Of a DNA stretch of 64,000 bases, positions 21,701 through 36,700 are shown piece by piece. Source of the DNA: CBDDKZ01 sp965230415 (GTDB lineage Bacteria; Bacteroidota; Bacteroidia; Cytophagales; JAAEPT01); assembly GCA_965230415.1 (NCBI GenBank), contig CBDDKZ010000003.1:558001-622000 (forward strand). The letters run 5' to 3'. Each line of letters opens with the position of its first letter. The first letter of the stretch is position 1. Under the pieces are notes generated by a model, which was not told the DNA's origin, made no database searches, and was given only the letters and a program-made list of their open reading frames with translations. Both the position numbers and the translations under genes were made by a program.

Positions 21701-24700
21701 CCGAAAAATGTAAGATAAATCCATTAGGGTCCTCTATTACGAATTCCTTTGCGCCATTGTATGTAGTGATACCATAGCTTTTGACCATGGTAGCATGTTG
21801 TTTTACCTGCTCATACCAGGTTTTGGTGTCCGCTGTTTGTACAAAAAAGGTTAGTGCGCCCCCTTTATCGTGAGCTTTAAGTAATTCAAATTCTTTCTGT
21901 AAAGTGGCTGTTGACTGAAACATCAGGCGAATACCGTCTATTGAAACCATAGCCCAATCGTAAGTACCGGTGTTAGGAGCAGTCATCTCCAGTTTGAACC
22001 CTAATACCTTTGTGTAAAATTCTACCGTGGCGTTTACATTCATCACCATTAAATTGGGAGTGAAAGCACTTACTTTTGTGTTTTGTGCCGGTACTTCTTT
22101 TGCTGTTGTTTTCATTTGTTCATTGTTTTTTGTGATTTGTGCGCTGGGCTTGCTACAAGATTGACTGGAGGCCAATATTCCTACAAGCACAATAGTTAGT
22201 ATTTTCATTGTATCTTTTTTCTTGCTTAGACACCGCACTTTTTGTTTTGTGACAACTTGAGAAGTTTTTTTTTGAAAATGCCTCGTGCTTCACTAAGTGA
22301 ATACAGTGTTTTCTTAAGCTGGGTTAGTGCTTCACTAATTTTAGCTACTAATAAGGAGCTCAAAAAGGCTATTTAGGGGTATATTAAAATTGAAAGTGAT
22401 GCAAAAACGAACTAATATACTTACACTGATAACCGCATGTCTGTTAAGCTTCTGTTCTTCATGTCAGAATTCATCGCTTAATGATTCCGGAGGTTTGAGC
22501 GACGATCATACAGCTAATAATGACATCAACCAGGATATACAAGCACTTCTACCCTGGACTATAAACGATGCTATTACAATAGGTAATTTGCAAGTTTTTT
22601 TATTGGAAGGCGAGGTGAATAATTCTCATGAATATGTCACACTTGATCAAGCTATAAAGAAAGGATTGGTTCAGGTGAACGAAACAGGTAGTGTTAATAG
22701 TCTGAGTATTGAGAATAAGTCGGATCAATTTGTGTTTATCCATTCTGGCGATATAGTAAAGGGAGGCAAGCAAGATCGTACCATTGCACACGATGTTATT
22801 GTAGCACCTAATAGCAAAAATGTGGCATTGGAAAGCTTTTGCGTGGAGCAGCAACGATGGTCTCAGCGCTCCGGTGAGAAGGTGGCCGTTTTCGAGAGTA
22901 ACTCTAAAATGCTTTCTTCCAGAAAACTAAAATTGGCCGCCAGGTATGAAGGAAACCAGGGCAGTGTCTGGCATAATGTGGCGCAGGAACAAAACCAATT
23001 GAAAAGAAATGTATCAAAAAAGCAAGGCAAAGATGTTGAAGTAATATCAGAAAAATCTCAGAGCAGCCTGCAATTAACCCTCGAAAGTGAGGAGCTCAAA
23101 AAAGTTAAAAACGAATATGATGAAGCCTTGAAAGACTTGTTGAAGCGCTATCCAAATGCGATCGGTTATGCTTATGCCATTAACGGTGAAGTAATGGGAG
23201 TAGATGTCTACAATAATCACCAACTTTTTAGCGATTTGTGGTATAAAATTGCCGAATCCATTTGCACAGAAGCAATAAGCCTTATGAACGATGAATCCTT
23301 TGATTTGAGTACCAAAAAGGATGTACGGTCTTTCGTGAGTGCCGTAGATAACCAAAAAACGTCCTCATCAAATAAAGCAATCAATAAATTTACGCAGTTG
23401 AAAATGGAAGAGAACGAGGAGGGATACCTTTATTTCAATACGATTGATCAGAAAAAGTCAGAATGGGTACATAAAAACTATATGAAAAAGGATGAGACGC
23501 AACAAAAGGCAGGAAGAAGTAGCAGTAGTTATGAAATAAACCAAAGAATCAATGTAATAGAGCAACAAAATCAATTATTGGATGAGTAATTCTTTCGACT
23601 CGCTTGATGGTGATGGATGGGCATGGCTAGCCTAATGCTTTCGCATTAGGCTATTCCTTGTTATAGCTCCGAATAACTGGAATTAGGGACTTTAGGCGTA
23701 TTTTAGTTCAGGCATTTTGCTTGTCAGAATCAAGGTAAGCCGTATGTTGAGAAAAATTTTATTTGTACCATAATACAGGTATATTTGATGCTTTCTTTCA
23801 ATGATTAATTATGTTAACTATTAAAAAATACAGCTATTTATTAGCCTTATTGTGTTTGTTTTCGTGCGATGGCACCAAAGAAGAAGAGGATTTGACCCTC
23901 ACTATTGAAGAATATGTACAATTGGGGGTGCCTTCTCTGGAAGCGGAATGGACGTTGAAAGATTTTGCAATTTGTGCAAAAACGCTTCAAAGTTTAAAAG
24001 AGGTCAATTATAAACAATTGCCCCAATACGCCAGCGCCAAGTCAGGGGAGTTATTTAAACGCATATTCACCGATGGACATTTCAGCCAGCTGTATGCACA
24101 GAATATTCCAAGTCAAAATAGAAAACAATTGAAGTTGGGTAATCAGGCTATGAAGACCTTCGGGGATTTATACCGTATAGATGGGAAGTTTGTACCTGAA
24201 TACCATACCGAGTGGGCACATATTTATGTGTACATGTTAAAATGGCAGCAGGAGCTGTTTGTGGGCTTGTTGAAATTAGAGGAAGCGGGTTTATTAACAG
24301 CAAGTGATGAAAATCAAGCGGCGATATTAAAAGATCAATATTCCAAAATAATTGCCGAGCAACTAAAAAAACTACGAGAAGCGGGTAGTTATTTTGATAC
24401 AGTAGATATTCAACTGATTTGCGCAGAAATCATTAATTCGGTCAAAAAATACAAAGATTATATAGGAGCCGAAGCTCAGGAACAGTTGGTGTCCGAATTA
24501 AATGCCCTGATTAAAGAGACCGAAGAGCAATCGGTGAAAGTAATATACGCAGAAATGATGTCGTTAATTGAATAAGCGGAAATCGATAGTAAAACGAACC
24601 CGGCATTAGCCTCAAAGAGCCATGCCGGGTTTCTTATCTTTTCGGGCACTCAGAAAATAAGCGATTACTAAATTGGGTACCCAGCACAACCAGGCAACGA

Positions 24701-27700
24701 GTTGATAGGCATTGATAAACGAACCTGTTAGACCAATGAGGACAGGTAACCAGATTCGTAGCGAAACGGCTGCAAAACAAGCGGCATAGCTGTATGTCAT
24801 GTACTTTTCATGTGCAGCGATCTTACCTTTTCTGACCGTCAAAAAACCATTAATAGTAGTGCCTAACCAAACGACTCCCAGGGTGAAAAAACCGAGCATA
24901 CTTACTATACCACCGGTGGCAAACAAGGCGATGTAGAGCCCGCTTGTAGCACTTATCAATACAGCCAGGACATACGTTTTGCCGACTAGTCTATGCAAAG
25001 ACTTCCGTTTTGTTCTTAACTTGCTGCTAAACTGCATCCAGCCAATCAATAAGGCGAGCCCACCCGGAATAATGTGACTGTAAAACGAGATGTTCCAAAT
25101 CAGGTCACTCAATAATGCCGCAGACTTCGATGCCAGTAGTCCGAATTGGCGGTCTATCAGAAAATAGGTTACAGGATAGAGGCCTACTGTAATACACAAC
25201 AATGCGAAGAGGAATTTGAGTACTTTTTTCATGTCAGTTTCATATCCGGTTATTGTTAATATTAACTAGGTTTAATTCAGTAGCTGTTTTTTGAGTGCTT
25301 CGGCTCTTTCTCGTCCCGCCTTGTAATGTGGGTCCAGAGCAATGGCCTGGTCCAGGTATTGCAGCGCCCGACTTCGGTCTTTTTTACCCTGGTGTTGATT
25401 TGCCCATCCCCATAGGGTGAAACTCATGATTTTCCAATTGGCGAAATCTTCGTTTGCTCGCTGTTTTAGAATAATTGATTCGAGGTCATGGGTAGCAAAT
25501 TTTCTCTTGGAAAGGAAAAACCACGGTAAATTTTCAGCTACGCTGCCCCGCAAAAACTCAGGTAAATAACTGATAGCGGCATAGTTGCTTATCGCTTTTT
25601 CGAACAGCTCAAAAGCAAGGTTCAGGTATTTGATTTTATTCGTTTCCGCTGCCACCAGAGACAAAGCCGATGCTCTGTACGATGCAATAAAGGGCATGAG
25701 TCCGCTCGTTGTATTGGGGTTGTTGTAGAGCTCATCCAAAAGTTTAAAGCTTTTTTGGGCATATCCCTTGTAGCCAGAGTCAGAAAAAAACGATAGATTC
25801 AAAGTCGTTTCGTGATATATAATGCCGAGCCTTACTTTATTCAGTTCGGTAGGCTGCTCAGAGTAATTACGTTCTACTTCGCTTAATTTGGATTTTAGTA
25901 AATCGATAGCTATCATTTCCATGACATCATCTAATTGATGTTCATAAGATTTAACAGTTGAAGGATCGATATGTTGAGCATTCATTGTTATTGGGAACGC
26001 TACAACTGTAATCAGTGTTGCAACTAATAATTGTTTCATGACTTTTGTTGTTTTGATGTGTTACAATATTACAAACACAAAAGCCTCATTCTTCTTGACT
26101 TAAGTTAAGGTTTTTAGTCAGGGACTAATTTTTTGAAGAGATTTGAGCTTAGAAATTGATGAGACCTGTGCTGCTGAAAATAAGCAGCTGGAGTTTATAA
26201 CGAATGCTTGTCGCATATGGGACAGTAACTTAAAAGTGCTGCTTCTACCTTTCATATAAAATTCGTTATATGAGGACCTGTGCTTTTTTTGCTTTATTGA
26301 TGTTTGTACTGGGAAGTTGTACAAAAAGGATAACAGTTTCTTCTCTGGGTGTAATGCGTGAAGTGAACGGAATTGCCCGCAAAAAGGATGGGAACCTGGT
26401 GATTGCAGGCCTCGACGCCAGAAATTCCTACGGAGGACGCGGCTATATAAGTTTTGCAAATGGCGTTTTGAGTGAGGTGGATGTCAATGGTAAGCTGTTA
26501 TGGCAAGAAAATTCGGGTATTTACCATGGTGTTCAAGTACATGGTGTTCATGTTTTGAGTAATAATCAGTTATTGGTATTGACAGGGCTAAGAAAAACGA
26601 ATAGGGCAAATTCGAGTTCTATACAAGACAGTACTTTGATCAGTGTTTTTGACCAGAAAAGAGCCTTAAAACATCAAATAAAAATAAAAGGGAAAATCTT
26701 TCATTGTCGAGAGAATAAAGGCCAACTTTTCATGGCGGGCCTCGAGGGCAGTTATTATGAACCGAAATTAAAACAATCAATTTATCAGCCGGTGATTACG
26801 ACAATGGACCTGGAGTTGAAGAAGCAGCAGCGATTTGGATTTGACATAAGGATCAATACCCTGTTTGATATGTTTTTTGCCAGGGAAAAAGTGATTCTTG
26901 AAGCAGGTTTATACAGCGCTAATGATGGGGAACGGTTTTTGATTGAATGTGATTTGTTAAAAAAAGACAAAGAAATTAGTTGTCGTACAACTGGCAGGAA
27001 TGTGCTAGGTATTTCAAAGGCCAACATGTCGTATGCACTCAAAGATTTTGGAGATAGTACCGGTCATGAATGGGTGGTGGAGGTTATTAACCACCAATCA
27101 TACGATACCTTGATGAGCGAACTGGGAGCGCTGGGAAGAGAGGAGTTGGTAGCTCTGATAGATATTGCTAAAAATGACATTGGTATTTCAGTTAGAAGGG
27201 CGCTTCCCGGAATTAAGCAATTAATAACAAACGATGAGGGTGAAGTATTTTTGGTTACCATGATTTATGACGAACATGATCACCGAAATCTGGAAATTAT
27301 GTTTGCACCTGAAGATAAAGCAACTATAAGTAGGGCGCGAAGCGCTTATTCTTATGGCGATGTGAAAGGACTGGTAGTATTAAAACTATCAAAAGAGGGC
27401 AAGTTGCTCTGGAAAAAGCGTATAGCTATTCGGGCTATTCCCTTGTGTTTAAACGATGATGGAGAAGGTGGCATATATGTGGGAGGAAGCGTGTTTGAAG
27501 CACCGAAATCAGGTCAATCGAAAGCACTATTGATGCACCTGGATGGAAATGGTGATGTGCTGATGAGTAGTACGAAGATATAACTGTAATTATTGGCGGT
27601 ATTGCCTGTTCGTTATTTTATCAATGCAATACCGCAAAATAAATTGTCAGTTTTCTACTTTGTTCTTGAGTGCTTTTAATAAGCGCGTATAGGCTTCCTC

Positions 27701-30700
27701 TACTGGGTTTGCATTCCAAAAGGGTACCATAATGCCCCTGTATGCTTCATGAATGGTCACTTTACAGCCATTGGCAGCTACTTCTATTATGTATTGATGG
27801 TCGAAAGTAAGGACTAATGGTATGCCCCCGCGTTGCTTAATGAGTTTGTTAGTTACCAATTGCTTCACTTTTGCGTCTATAACAGCGGCTTTACCATTTT
27901 CTTCCTGGTAAAATTCATATTTTATGGTATTACCTTCGCTAAGGATACCTTCGGTAGGAATCAATACCGGGTTCCACTCTTTTACTTTCGGTACATCGGT
28001 AAGTATTTGCCATACCGATTGCGGTGAAGCATGAATTTCAATTTCGGTGTGTACCGATTTTCTGCCAATAGCCAATAAAATACCTAATACAGCTACGATT
28101 ACAACAACGGCGATCATAAGTTTCGACTTTTTCATTATTCTTTTAGCATTAATTTACCTTCTATACTTGTTAGTCCATGTATTTATCGAACCAGGTCAGG
28201 ATTTTTTCAGGATTATTTGAAAGGTAGTCGTAAGCAGCAGCTCTTTTCTTTCCAAGGTCTAGCCACCTCATTTCTTTCTCTACGCTAAGTGCCTCAAAAT
28301 ACGCGTCGACAGACTGTTTGTTCAGGTATTCGTCATTGGAATTCTGCACCAATAAGGTAGGGACGTTAATATCCTTAACGAATGGCATAAAGGTGACGGC
28401 ATTCATATCGATACCTGTTCTTTTGTTGTTGAGTTTTGTTACTCCTCTGCCAATGAAATTGTTAAGTCCTAATGCGGAAATAAAGTCTGCGTAACGCAAA
28501 GGTTGCACGGCAACCATAGCTTTGACGTTAGGGTACTTTTTGAGGCCATTTTCTGCTCCGAAGGCATAGGTAGATGCAGCGGCGCCCATGCAAATGCTCA
28601 ACAAACCGATTTGTGTGTTTTCGTAAACCGGGTGATTGGAAACAAAATCTACAGCGGCCAGTACATCCTTATGCTCTTCGGGGCCCCAGGTAACCCATGG
28701 GCAGCTTCCTTTATCGCTGTTTCCGTGATTACGGAAATCGTACATAAGAACGGAATAACCTTTGCTTACGAGGTATTTGGCATCCTTCAAAAAAGCGATG
28801 TTTTCTGGCCACATTTTTCCCATTCCCTTTCCTTCGCGTGTATATCCGGATCGGCTTGACTGAACGCCATAGTGCGATTGAATAATGAGCTTATCATTTC
28901 CTCCCTTAATAAGCCAACCTGAAAGGTTGACACCGTCTTTGGCCTTGAAAAGTACGTCTTCATATTCAAGACCGTAATCTTCAGGGTTATCAAAAACCGG
29001 TGAAACACCCCCCTTTACAATTGCATTAGATAAATAGCCTGTTATCATGATTGCTTTCGTTTTTTTATTTCGTGTAAAGGTCCAATTTTAAGGGATAAGT
29101 TTACGAAACATCTTGCAGTAAGATAGAAACATATTGCAGAACTTGCGCTGATACGCTGATAAGTTTTTATTCAGTAAATACTTGGCAAGCATATGGAAAT
29201 TATCGGGATCTATGCGAAAGAAGTGAACAAGATAAATTGATAATTAATTTTCCCCCCCTCAGAGTTATTCTTTGGAAACTCTGAGGATATGAATTGAGTA
29301 TATATTCCAGAGTAATCAGAGTCCTCTGTGAGTGACTCTGATTGGAATCCCATAATTAGCAGTCTTCAGACTGTATTCTTAATGCAGTCTGAAGACTGCT
29401 GTTGATATAAAAACACAAATGAACGGTGCCAACGCTTACACTGAGAGAGAGGGATGATATACAAACTTAAGTCCCCAGGGATATATTCAAGCGACCTTAA
29501 TTAAAAAACGTTAAAAAAGTTAATGTAAATCGAGATGAATGAATTCATATTGTATGAGCGCAGCGAGTTTATGAATTCTAAACAGATCACATTAACTTTT
29601 AGATTTTTAGTTTCAGTCTTGGGTTTTTGTTTCTTTTGGGCCAAGCCAAAAGAAAGGCAAAAAAAGCGTCGTTCCCTATTAATAAGAAAGCAATTTCCGC
29701 TGAGCGAGTTTGCAACTCGTGCTAACATAATACTTATTTTTACCTTGCTCGTATGATAGGTGCAGCGAGTCTCCTTATATTACAGTTCTCAATATACAGA
29801 TCCTTCCCTACGGTCAGGATGACGAGGGGATCTATGGTCGTCTGTACGGTTACCCTGAGGCACCGAAGGGTCTTTGAGCATGGGATACCCGCTCGTCGAC
29901 CTATGTGCTGTTCGATCATTTGTAATGTCGAACTATTATCCTCAGCTGGCGCGAGTTTGTAACTCGTGCCTTCTCCTCTAGTCTTAGGTTAACCCATTTC
30001 GTCGGAGTTTAGCGTAGCATAACTTCGACATTGAAAGGAAGGTGTTAAGAATAGAAAGGAATATCCCGCTGCGCAAGTTTTGTAATCTAGTGCACTTATC
30101 GCAGGATCTGTGATCCGTATAATTACCTCCCTCATTCTTTGAAGACGCTGAGCTTATTATTGCTCCTTTGTTAAATCAAAATCTGCTTTTTTAAATCCAT
30201 TGTTAAAAGAAACGTCTTTGGCGGTTAAGGTCGCTACATGGGTCAGCTCCCCCGATTCGCTCATGATATGGCGTTTGCTTGTTTTGATGACGTAAATGTC
30301 ATCAACAACTGTGTACTCAAAAATGGTTTTTATATTACGTTCATTTACTTGGAAGGAGGGTAGGTTTTGATGGAAGAAGTCTAATAAATGAGTCTTTTTA
30401 TTAAAGAATAATTCAAAGCTATCGTTAAATTCTTTGTTGGTGATCTTAGGATTATAGCTCATTTCAACTTTTTGGTACTGTTTGCCATCCACTTCTTCTT
30501 CGCCTAAATAGTTATAGATGATAGCCGGTTCATCCAATCGATAATGAAATGTCGCCCAAAAGTAATTTGCTTCTCGTAAAAAAGTGGCCCACTTTAAAAT
30601 TTCAGGATCTTGTTCCGGCTTCCCACCAAAAGACATCGACGGCGTCTGGTCCTTATACAGTTGAATTAACTCACCTTCTCGTTCGCTGAATAACATGTCG

Positions 30701-33700
30701 CGTTGCGAATATTTTGCGTACGATAATCCACCATCAAACACATATCGCTCTACGGATACATCAGATCCTTTACCAGGTTCGGAAGAAATATAGGTTTGTT
30801 GCATGTCCTTTTTTTCTAAAAGTGTGCTCCAGTCACCAATAGTACGTTGAAAGTCCAGAATTACCGTTTTAGATTGCTCGTCGCACTGTGCATATTTTAA
30901 GGTGTATTTTTTGGCTTCAGGTACTTGCTGCACATGATTAGTTGTCTGGTCCTTACACGATGATAGGTATAAACCGATGAAAGCTGTTAATACGGGAAAA
31001 ATTACTCGCTTTAAATACATGTCTATTAATTACGTTTACATTGTATGGTCTCGAAACTATAACATTTTTTTTACATAGTTATTATTTGCCTGCTACAATA
31101 CTTTTATTGTCGATTAATAGCCATAGTCAAAAGGTAAGCGTGAAAGCCTTCAGTGCTGATTCCAATGATGGTGCCTTATTTTATTTTGCCGGAGCCATAC
31201 GGTGGGTATTATATGACGAATCAGCATGCTAGTGCTGCGAATCCCTCAATTGCGGATATTGTGCTCAGTAAGCTCGATAAGCAACTTAATGTTGTTTGGA
31301 ATAAGCAATTCGATAGTGAGTTACAATTGACTGTAACAGCTATTGAAGTTGATAAAAGCGGGAATCTTTATAGGCTTTTTTATACAAGAGGAGTGTTGAC
31401 AACTAAAGTCGTTGGAACGGTGGTAATGAAAATAGACCCGGAAGGTAATATAGAATGGGAACATGTTTTGGAAGTGAGTGACTATACCAGTCCATATGCC
31501 ATTCAAATAATAGATGATACTTTATTGAGAGTCAACGGAGGTATTTATCCGGGGCCTGGAGAAGGATGCCTGTTGATACATAGCAATGCTTTGAGTGAAA
31601 TAATTTGTGATGAAAAGGATTTTACCCCTTTTGTTAAAATTGCAGATATAACGTCTGCAATTATATATGAAGCTTATGACCAGTTTGAGTTTACTGCTAT
31701 AATGTAATAAGAGATACACTTATAGCACCTAAAGACTTTGGGTTTGCTATTACAGAAGCACGTACATGTATTGCAATAGATATTGGCATTGAAGATAGTA
31801 TGGTTGCTTGTGAAGGAGCACAATTAGTACTGATCAGTGGGGATGTTTGATTACCGGTGGTATCGCTGGCCGTAGTTAAGTAAGGTGGCCGAAGGTGCCA
31901 CGCTGGAAATTACGGACAATGATAGTACTATATTTCTGGTGTCAGGAGATGGTGGTGATGTTGATACCCTGGTGCTTACCGTTAGAACAAAAGAAGATTA
32001 CTTTCTAATACAAGTCTATAACTAACTTTCCCCCGTCGATAATGGTAAAAATGATGCTTTTACTATTGAAAATTTGTTGTATTACCCGGATAATAAACTA
32101 ACTATTTATAATAAATGGGGCGATGTAGTATATATACTGCTTTCGCTTATGATAATAGCTGGAGTGCTGAAGATTTGTCAGTAGGAACGTATTATTATCA
32201 ATTAGAAATAAATTCCTTAGATAAGGTCTACAAAGGCCCTTTTCTTATAGCCTGATAAAGTGTTTTAGTTAAGCTCCGACACGGGTTAATTGAAGCGGGT
32301 TTGAGCGCAGCGGAAACGCGTTCCTCTAATGCTGTTTATTTATCCAGGCTAAATGAAATATGTTTTTGTACTAAGTTTACGTAGAGGACGTTATGAGGTC
32401 ATGTGTCCACTTTACCTCGACGAGGTGCATACCTCCTCCTCCTGGTTCTGTGCCAAATAAAAAAATACTTTTTGTCCTCACACCCCAGTTTCACTTGTCA
32501 TTATATCAAACGTGAAACTTTAAACTATTTCAAAATGGATATTACACATAAACTGAAAATTAATGCGGCTGCTCAACTAATTTATAATGCAGTGGCGACA
32601 AATGAAGGTATCAATGGTTGGTGGTCCAAAGACTGCAAAGTTGGTGAAGTCGAAGGAGGAAATTCCTTGCTGAAATTTGATAAGCAGGGAACAATCGTAG
32701 AGATGGGCTTCAAAACTATTGCCTTGTCGCCAGGTAAAAAAGTGGTGTGGGAGTGTACCCAAAACGGAAACCCGGCATGGCTCGGGACGAAGATTTGTAC
32801 CGATATTGTTGAAAAACAGGATGGTTGTGAGGTGGTGTTTTCTCATGTCGGGTTTGATGAAAAGTGGCAGGGGCAAGATCCTTTTGAAATGACCAGGCAG
32901 GGTTGGGAGCATTTTGTGAAAAGCCTGGTTAATTATTGTGAAAGGGGAGAAGGGCAACCCTGGTAAGTGCTAAGCGCTTCCGGCGCAGTCCGGAAGCTTT
33001 TTTTTGCATTGCATGATTCGTTCTTCTATAAAGGCACATTCTTTTATTGAAGGTGAAAGCGTTAATGAGTACTGGAAATAATGGATTGCTTGATGGTAGT
33101 TTTTTAATTCCATAGAAAAGACACCGCGCGTTACAGCAAACAAGTAATACCTGTTCAAATCCTGTTCATTTGCTAGTTGATCCAGTTTTTTAAGTGCAAA
33201 AGCGGGTCCTTTTAGTTTGCTTTTAATGATAATCAGGTTTAAACGAATTATTGGGTTGGGATTTAATGAATCCAGGAGCTCATATTGTTCATGTATAAGT
33301 TGCCAGTTTGTTTGCTCAAAGCTCGGAGTAATACAGTGTTCAGCGGCGATACGTGCTTCTATATGGTAACTGGATAATTCGGGGCCGCCAAGCGATTTTT
33401 GAAAATAAAGGAAACCCCTATTGATTAATTCCCTGTTCCACAATGCCCTGTTTTGATCTTCAAACAAAATAATAGTGCCGTGATGATCAATGCGCGCGTC
33501 AAAACGCGCGGTATGAAAACACATAAGTGCCATGAGCGCCATTAAACTGCGCTGGTCATCGAATTGATCAATCAGCAGTTTGTTTAATCTAATGGCTTCC
33601 ATACAAAGCTCTTTTTGGATAAGCGCATCTCCATGGCTGGTCTTATACCCTTCGTTAAAAAGCAGGTATAAGGTGAGGCTTACTGTTTTCAGTTTCTCGG

Positions 33701-36700
33701 TGAGTATTTTTCCCTGTGGAATGCTTAACGGGATAGTGGACGCTCTGATTTTTTCCTTCGCGCGGTAAAGCCTTTTGCTTATAGCCGATTCAGTCATGAG
33801 CAGTGCTTTGGCAATTTCTTTCACGCCAAAACCACAGAGAACCTTAAGGATAAGTGCAACTTGATCACTCGTATCAATAGAAGGATGGCAACATGTGAAA
33901 ATCATGCGCAGCTGACTGTCTCGAATTTCGTCATCCATGAACAGGTCCTCTGGAGGTTCATTTTCAGGGGCGAGTAGCTCTTTCGATTTATGGTGACGAT
34001 TGATCCTGTTTTGTCGCTGGATTTCGTTTAAAGCTTTTCGCTTAGCCACCTGGAAAAGCCATGCCGAAGGATTGTCGGGCACTCCTTTTGTGCACCAGTT
34101 ATTGAGGGCTGCAATGAGTGTTTCCTGTACCAGATCCTCAGCCTGCTGTATGTTAGTGGAGTTCAAGTAGTTGACGATCATGGCTACCAACCTGCCATAT
34201 TCTTCCCTGAAGAGATGATCAACCAGTTGTTTGCTTGTGTCGTTCAAACTCAGGACATTTTTGGGAAGGCAATTGGGCGCACCTCGATAGTATAAAGTCC
34301 CAGATGAGGAGATGAAAGGGCTATTTGGTTGGCAGCAGCTAAATCCCAGGCACGAACCAGGAAGTAACCGGCTATTATTTCTTTAGATTCCAAAAAAGGG
34401 CCATCTGTTAAAATTGCTTCATTTTTCGATTTTAGTAAAGATCCATTGTCTTCCAATCGCTGCCCTCCTAAGTAATCATCTCCTAATGCTTCCACCCATG
34501 TTTTGTAATCGGTCATGATTTGTTGTAGTTCATTGGGAGCTAATTTATTTAAACCATCTCCTTTAAGTATCAATAGAAATTCTTTCATGTCTTTTTTAGA
34601 TATGACAAACGTATCGTTGAATTTGGGACAAGAAAAGAAAATATTCTTAGACTGCCTTGAAATATATTTTGTAGTCCCGTATATGGATTTTTGGTAAGTG
34701 ACCTGGGGTGAATATAGGTATGTGTTGTATCCGGGGTTCACAAACCTGAATTAGAGGATACCTTCTATTCGCCGTTTTTTATTTATGATAGAAAACGTTA
34801 CAAGCACTATAAGTTGTGTGCTTATATCAATTCAATCAGTTACGATCATGTCAACTATTTTGCTTGTATACTAAAGAATTTGAACAGAGGGACTTAACGC
34901 TCGTATCTTGCAAGTGTCGTGTAAATGAGCTTGCCTCAGGACACTTCTTGTTTGTTTTCGCGAAGCAGGTGAGCAATTTTTAGCTTGAGTACCTCTGGTT
35001 GGAAGGGTTTTAATACAAAATCATCCATGCCCGATTGCTCCATTTGTTCCTTTAAGTCCGGAGCAATGGTAGCTGTTAATGCTAATATAGGTGTGCGCAC
35101 ATTAGTTTCCAGTCGTCGAATACGTTTCGAAGATTGGTAACCGTCGAGTCGTGGCATATTTATATCCATTAATACGATATCAAATCTCGAATTTTTGAAG
35201 CGTTCTACGGCTTCTACTCCATCTTTGGCAATGGTTAATGATACACCCCACATATTCAGGATTTGTTTGGCAACCAGAATATTGATTTCGTTGTCTTCTA
35301 CTAATAAAACGTTGATAAAACTGAAGTCATATTCATCATCGTCATCTTCATAGGTGGAGTCGTCTCCTTGTGCAATATCATATTGTAATGAAAAGCTGAA
35401 AGTACTGCCTTCACCTTCGATGCTTTCTACATCCATTTTTCCATTTTGCAGGTCTACGAGCATCTTGCATATCGAGAGCCCCAGACCGGTACCGCCAAAG
35501 TTTCTCGTTGTTGATGCATCGGCTTGCGTGAAGCGTTCAAATATGGTATTTAGCTTATCTTCCGGAATGCCTATGCCGCTATCCTTTACTTCAAAGTTTA
35601 ACAAAACACTTTTGTCATCTATTAATTCGTGCTCTATTTTGAGAGTGACGTTACCATTGTGGGTGAATTTAACGGCATTACTGACCAGGTTATTTAATAC
35701 TTGTATTAGTCGTACCTTATCCCCGATAAGCCTGTTTGGAATGTTTGCCGTTTTATTGAGGAACAGTTTGATTTTCTTTTCCTCTGCACGTGGTGAATAA
35801 GTGGCTACAACCAATTCAAGAAGCTGGTTCAGGTCAAACTGAATCGATTCCAGGCTTACCTTGCCTGCTTCTAACTTATTATAGTCAAGAATGTCATCTA
35901 TAATGACCATCAGATTTTCAGCTGAAAACTTCAGCACTTCGAGGTTTTTGCTTTTGGAGCGTTCCTCTTTGTTTCTCATCATATAATCGGTCATGCCTAT
36001 TACTCCATTAAGAGGAGTTCTTAGTTCATGGCTCATGGTAGAGAGAAATTCGGTTTTTATGGAAGAAAGGTGCTCGGCACGCTCTTTTTCTTCTACAAGT
36101 TGGCGCTGATACATTTCGAGTTTTTTATTTTTTTCCTGCACACGTTTTTTTTCCAGATCGTAGCTTTTTCTAAACACTGTGAAGGTTAGTCCTATAAAAG
36201 TTAGACTCACTGTTGAAACAATCATATAATCAATGAGTCGTTCTTCGCGAGAAGGCATACGAGTAATCCATTCGGGATGGTAGGCTTCCGCTGTAATAAA
36301 CGTAGCAACCATTACGATACAAGCGATAGTAAATTTCCGCTGCCAGTTAGAAGGTAAAAGACTTAAAGTAATGAAGTAACCCATAGGTAGGGATAAAGAT
36401 GTGCCTCCGTCAATGCCTCCGAGTGTGAAAAAGGAGACATACATCATTACGAAGTACATGAAAATAAAAAACTTCAGTGAACTTCTTAATCGTTTAAATC
36501 GAGAAAGATAAAAGGTTACGAAAAAGAAAATCGTTTCGCAGATTACTACGATCAACTGTATGCTCATGCCCCACGTGGCTGCAAAATTAGATATGCTAAT
36601 CGCACAAATGCAGAAAGCAAGGAAGCATGCTCCATTCAATATACGTTCTTCAAGAGAAGTTTCGTTGACATTTCCTACAACCCATTCTAAGATTTTTTCT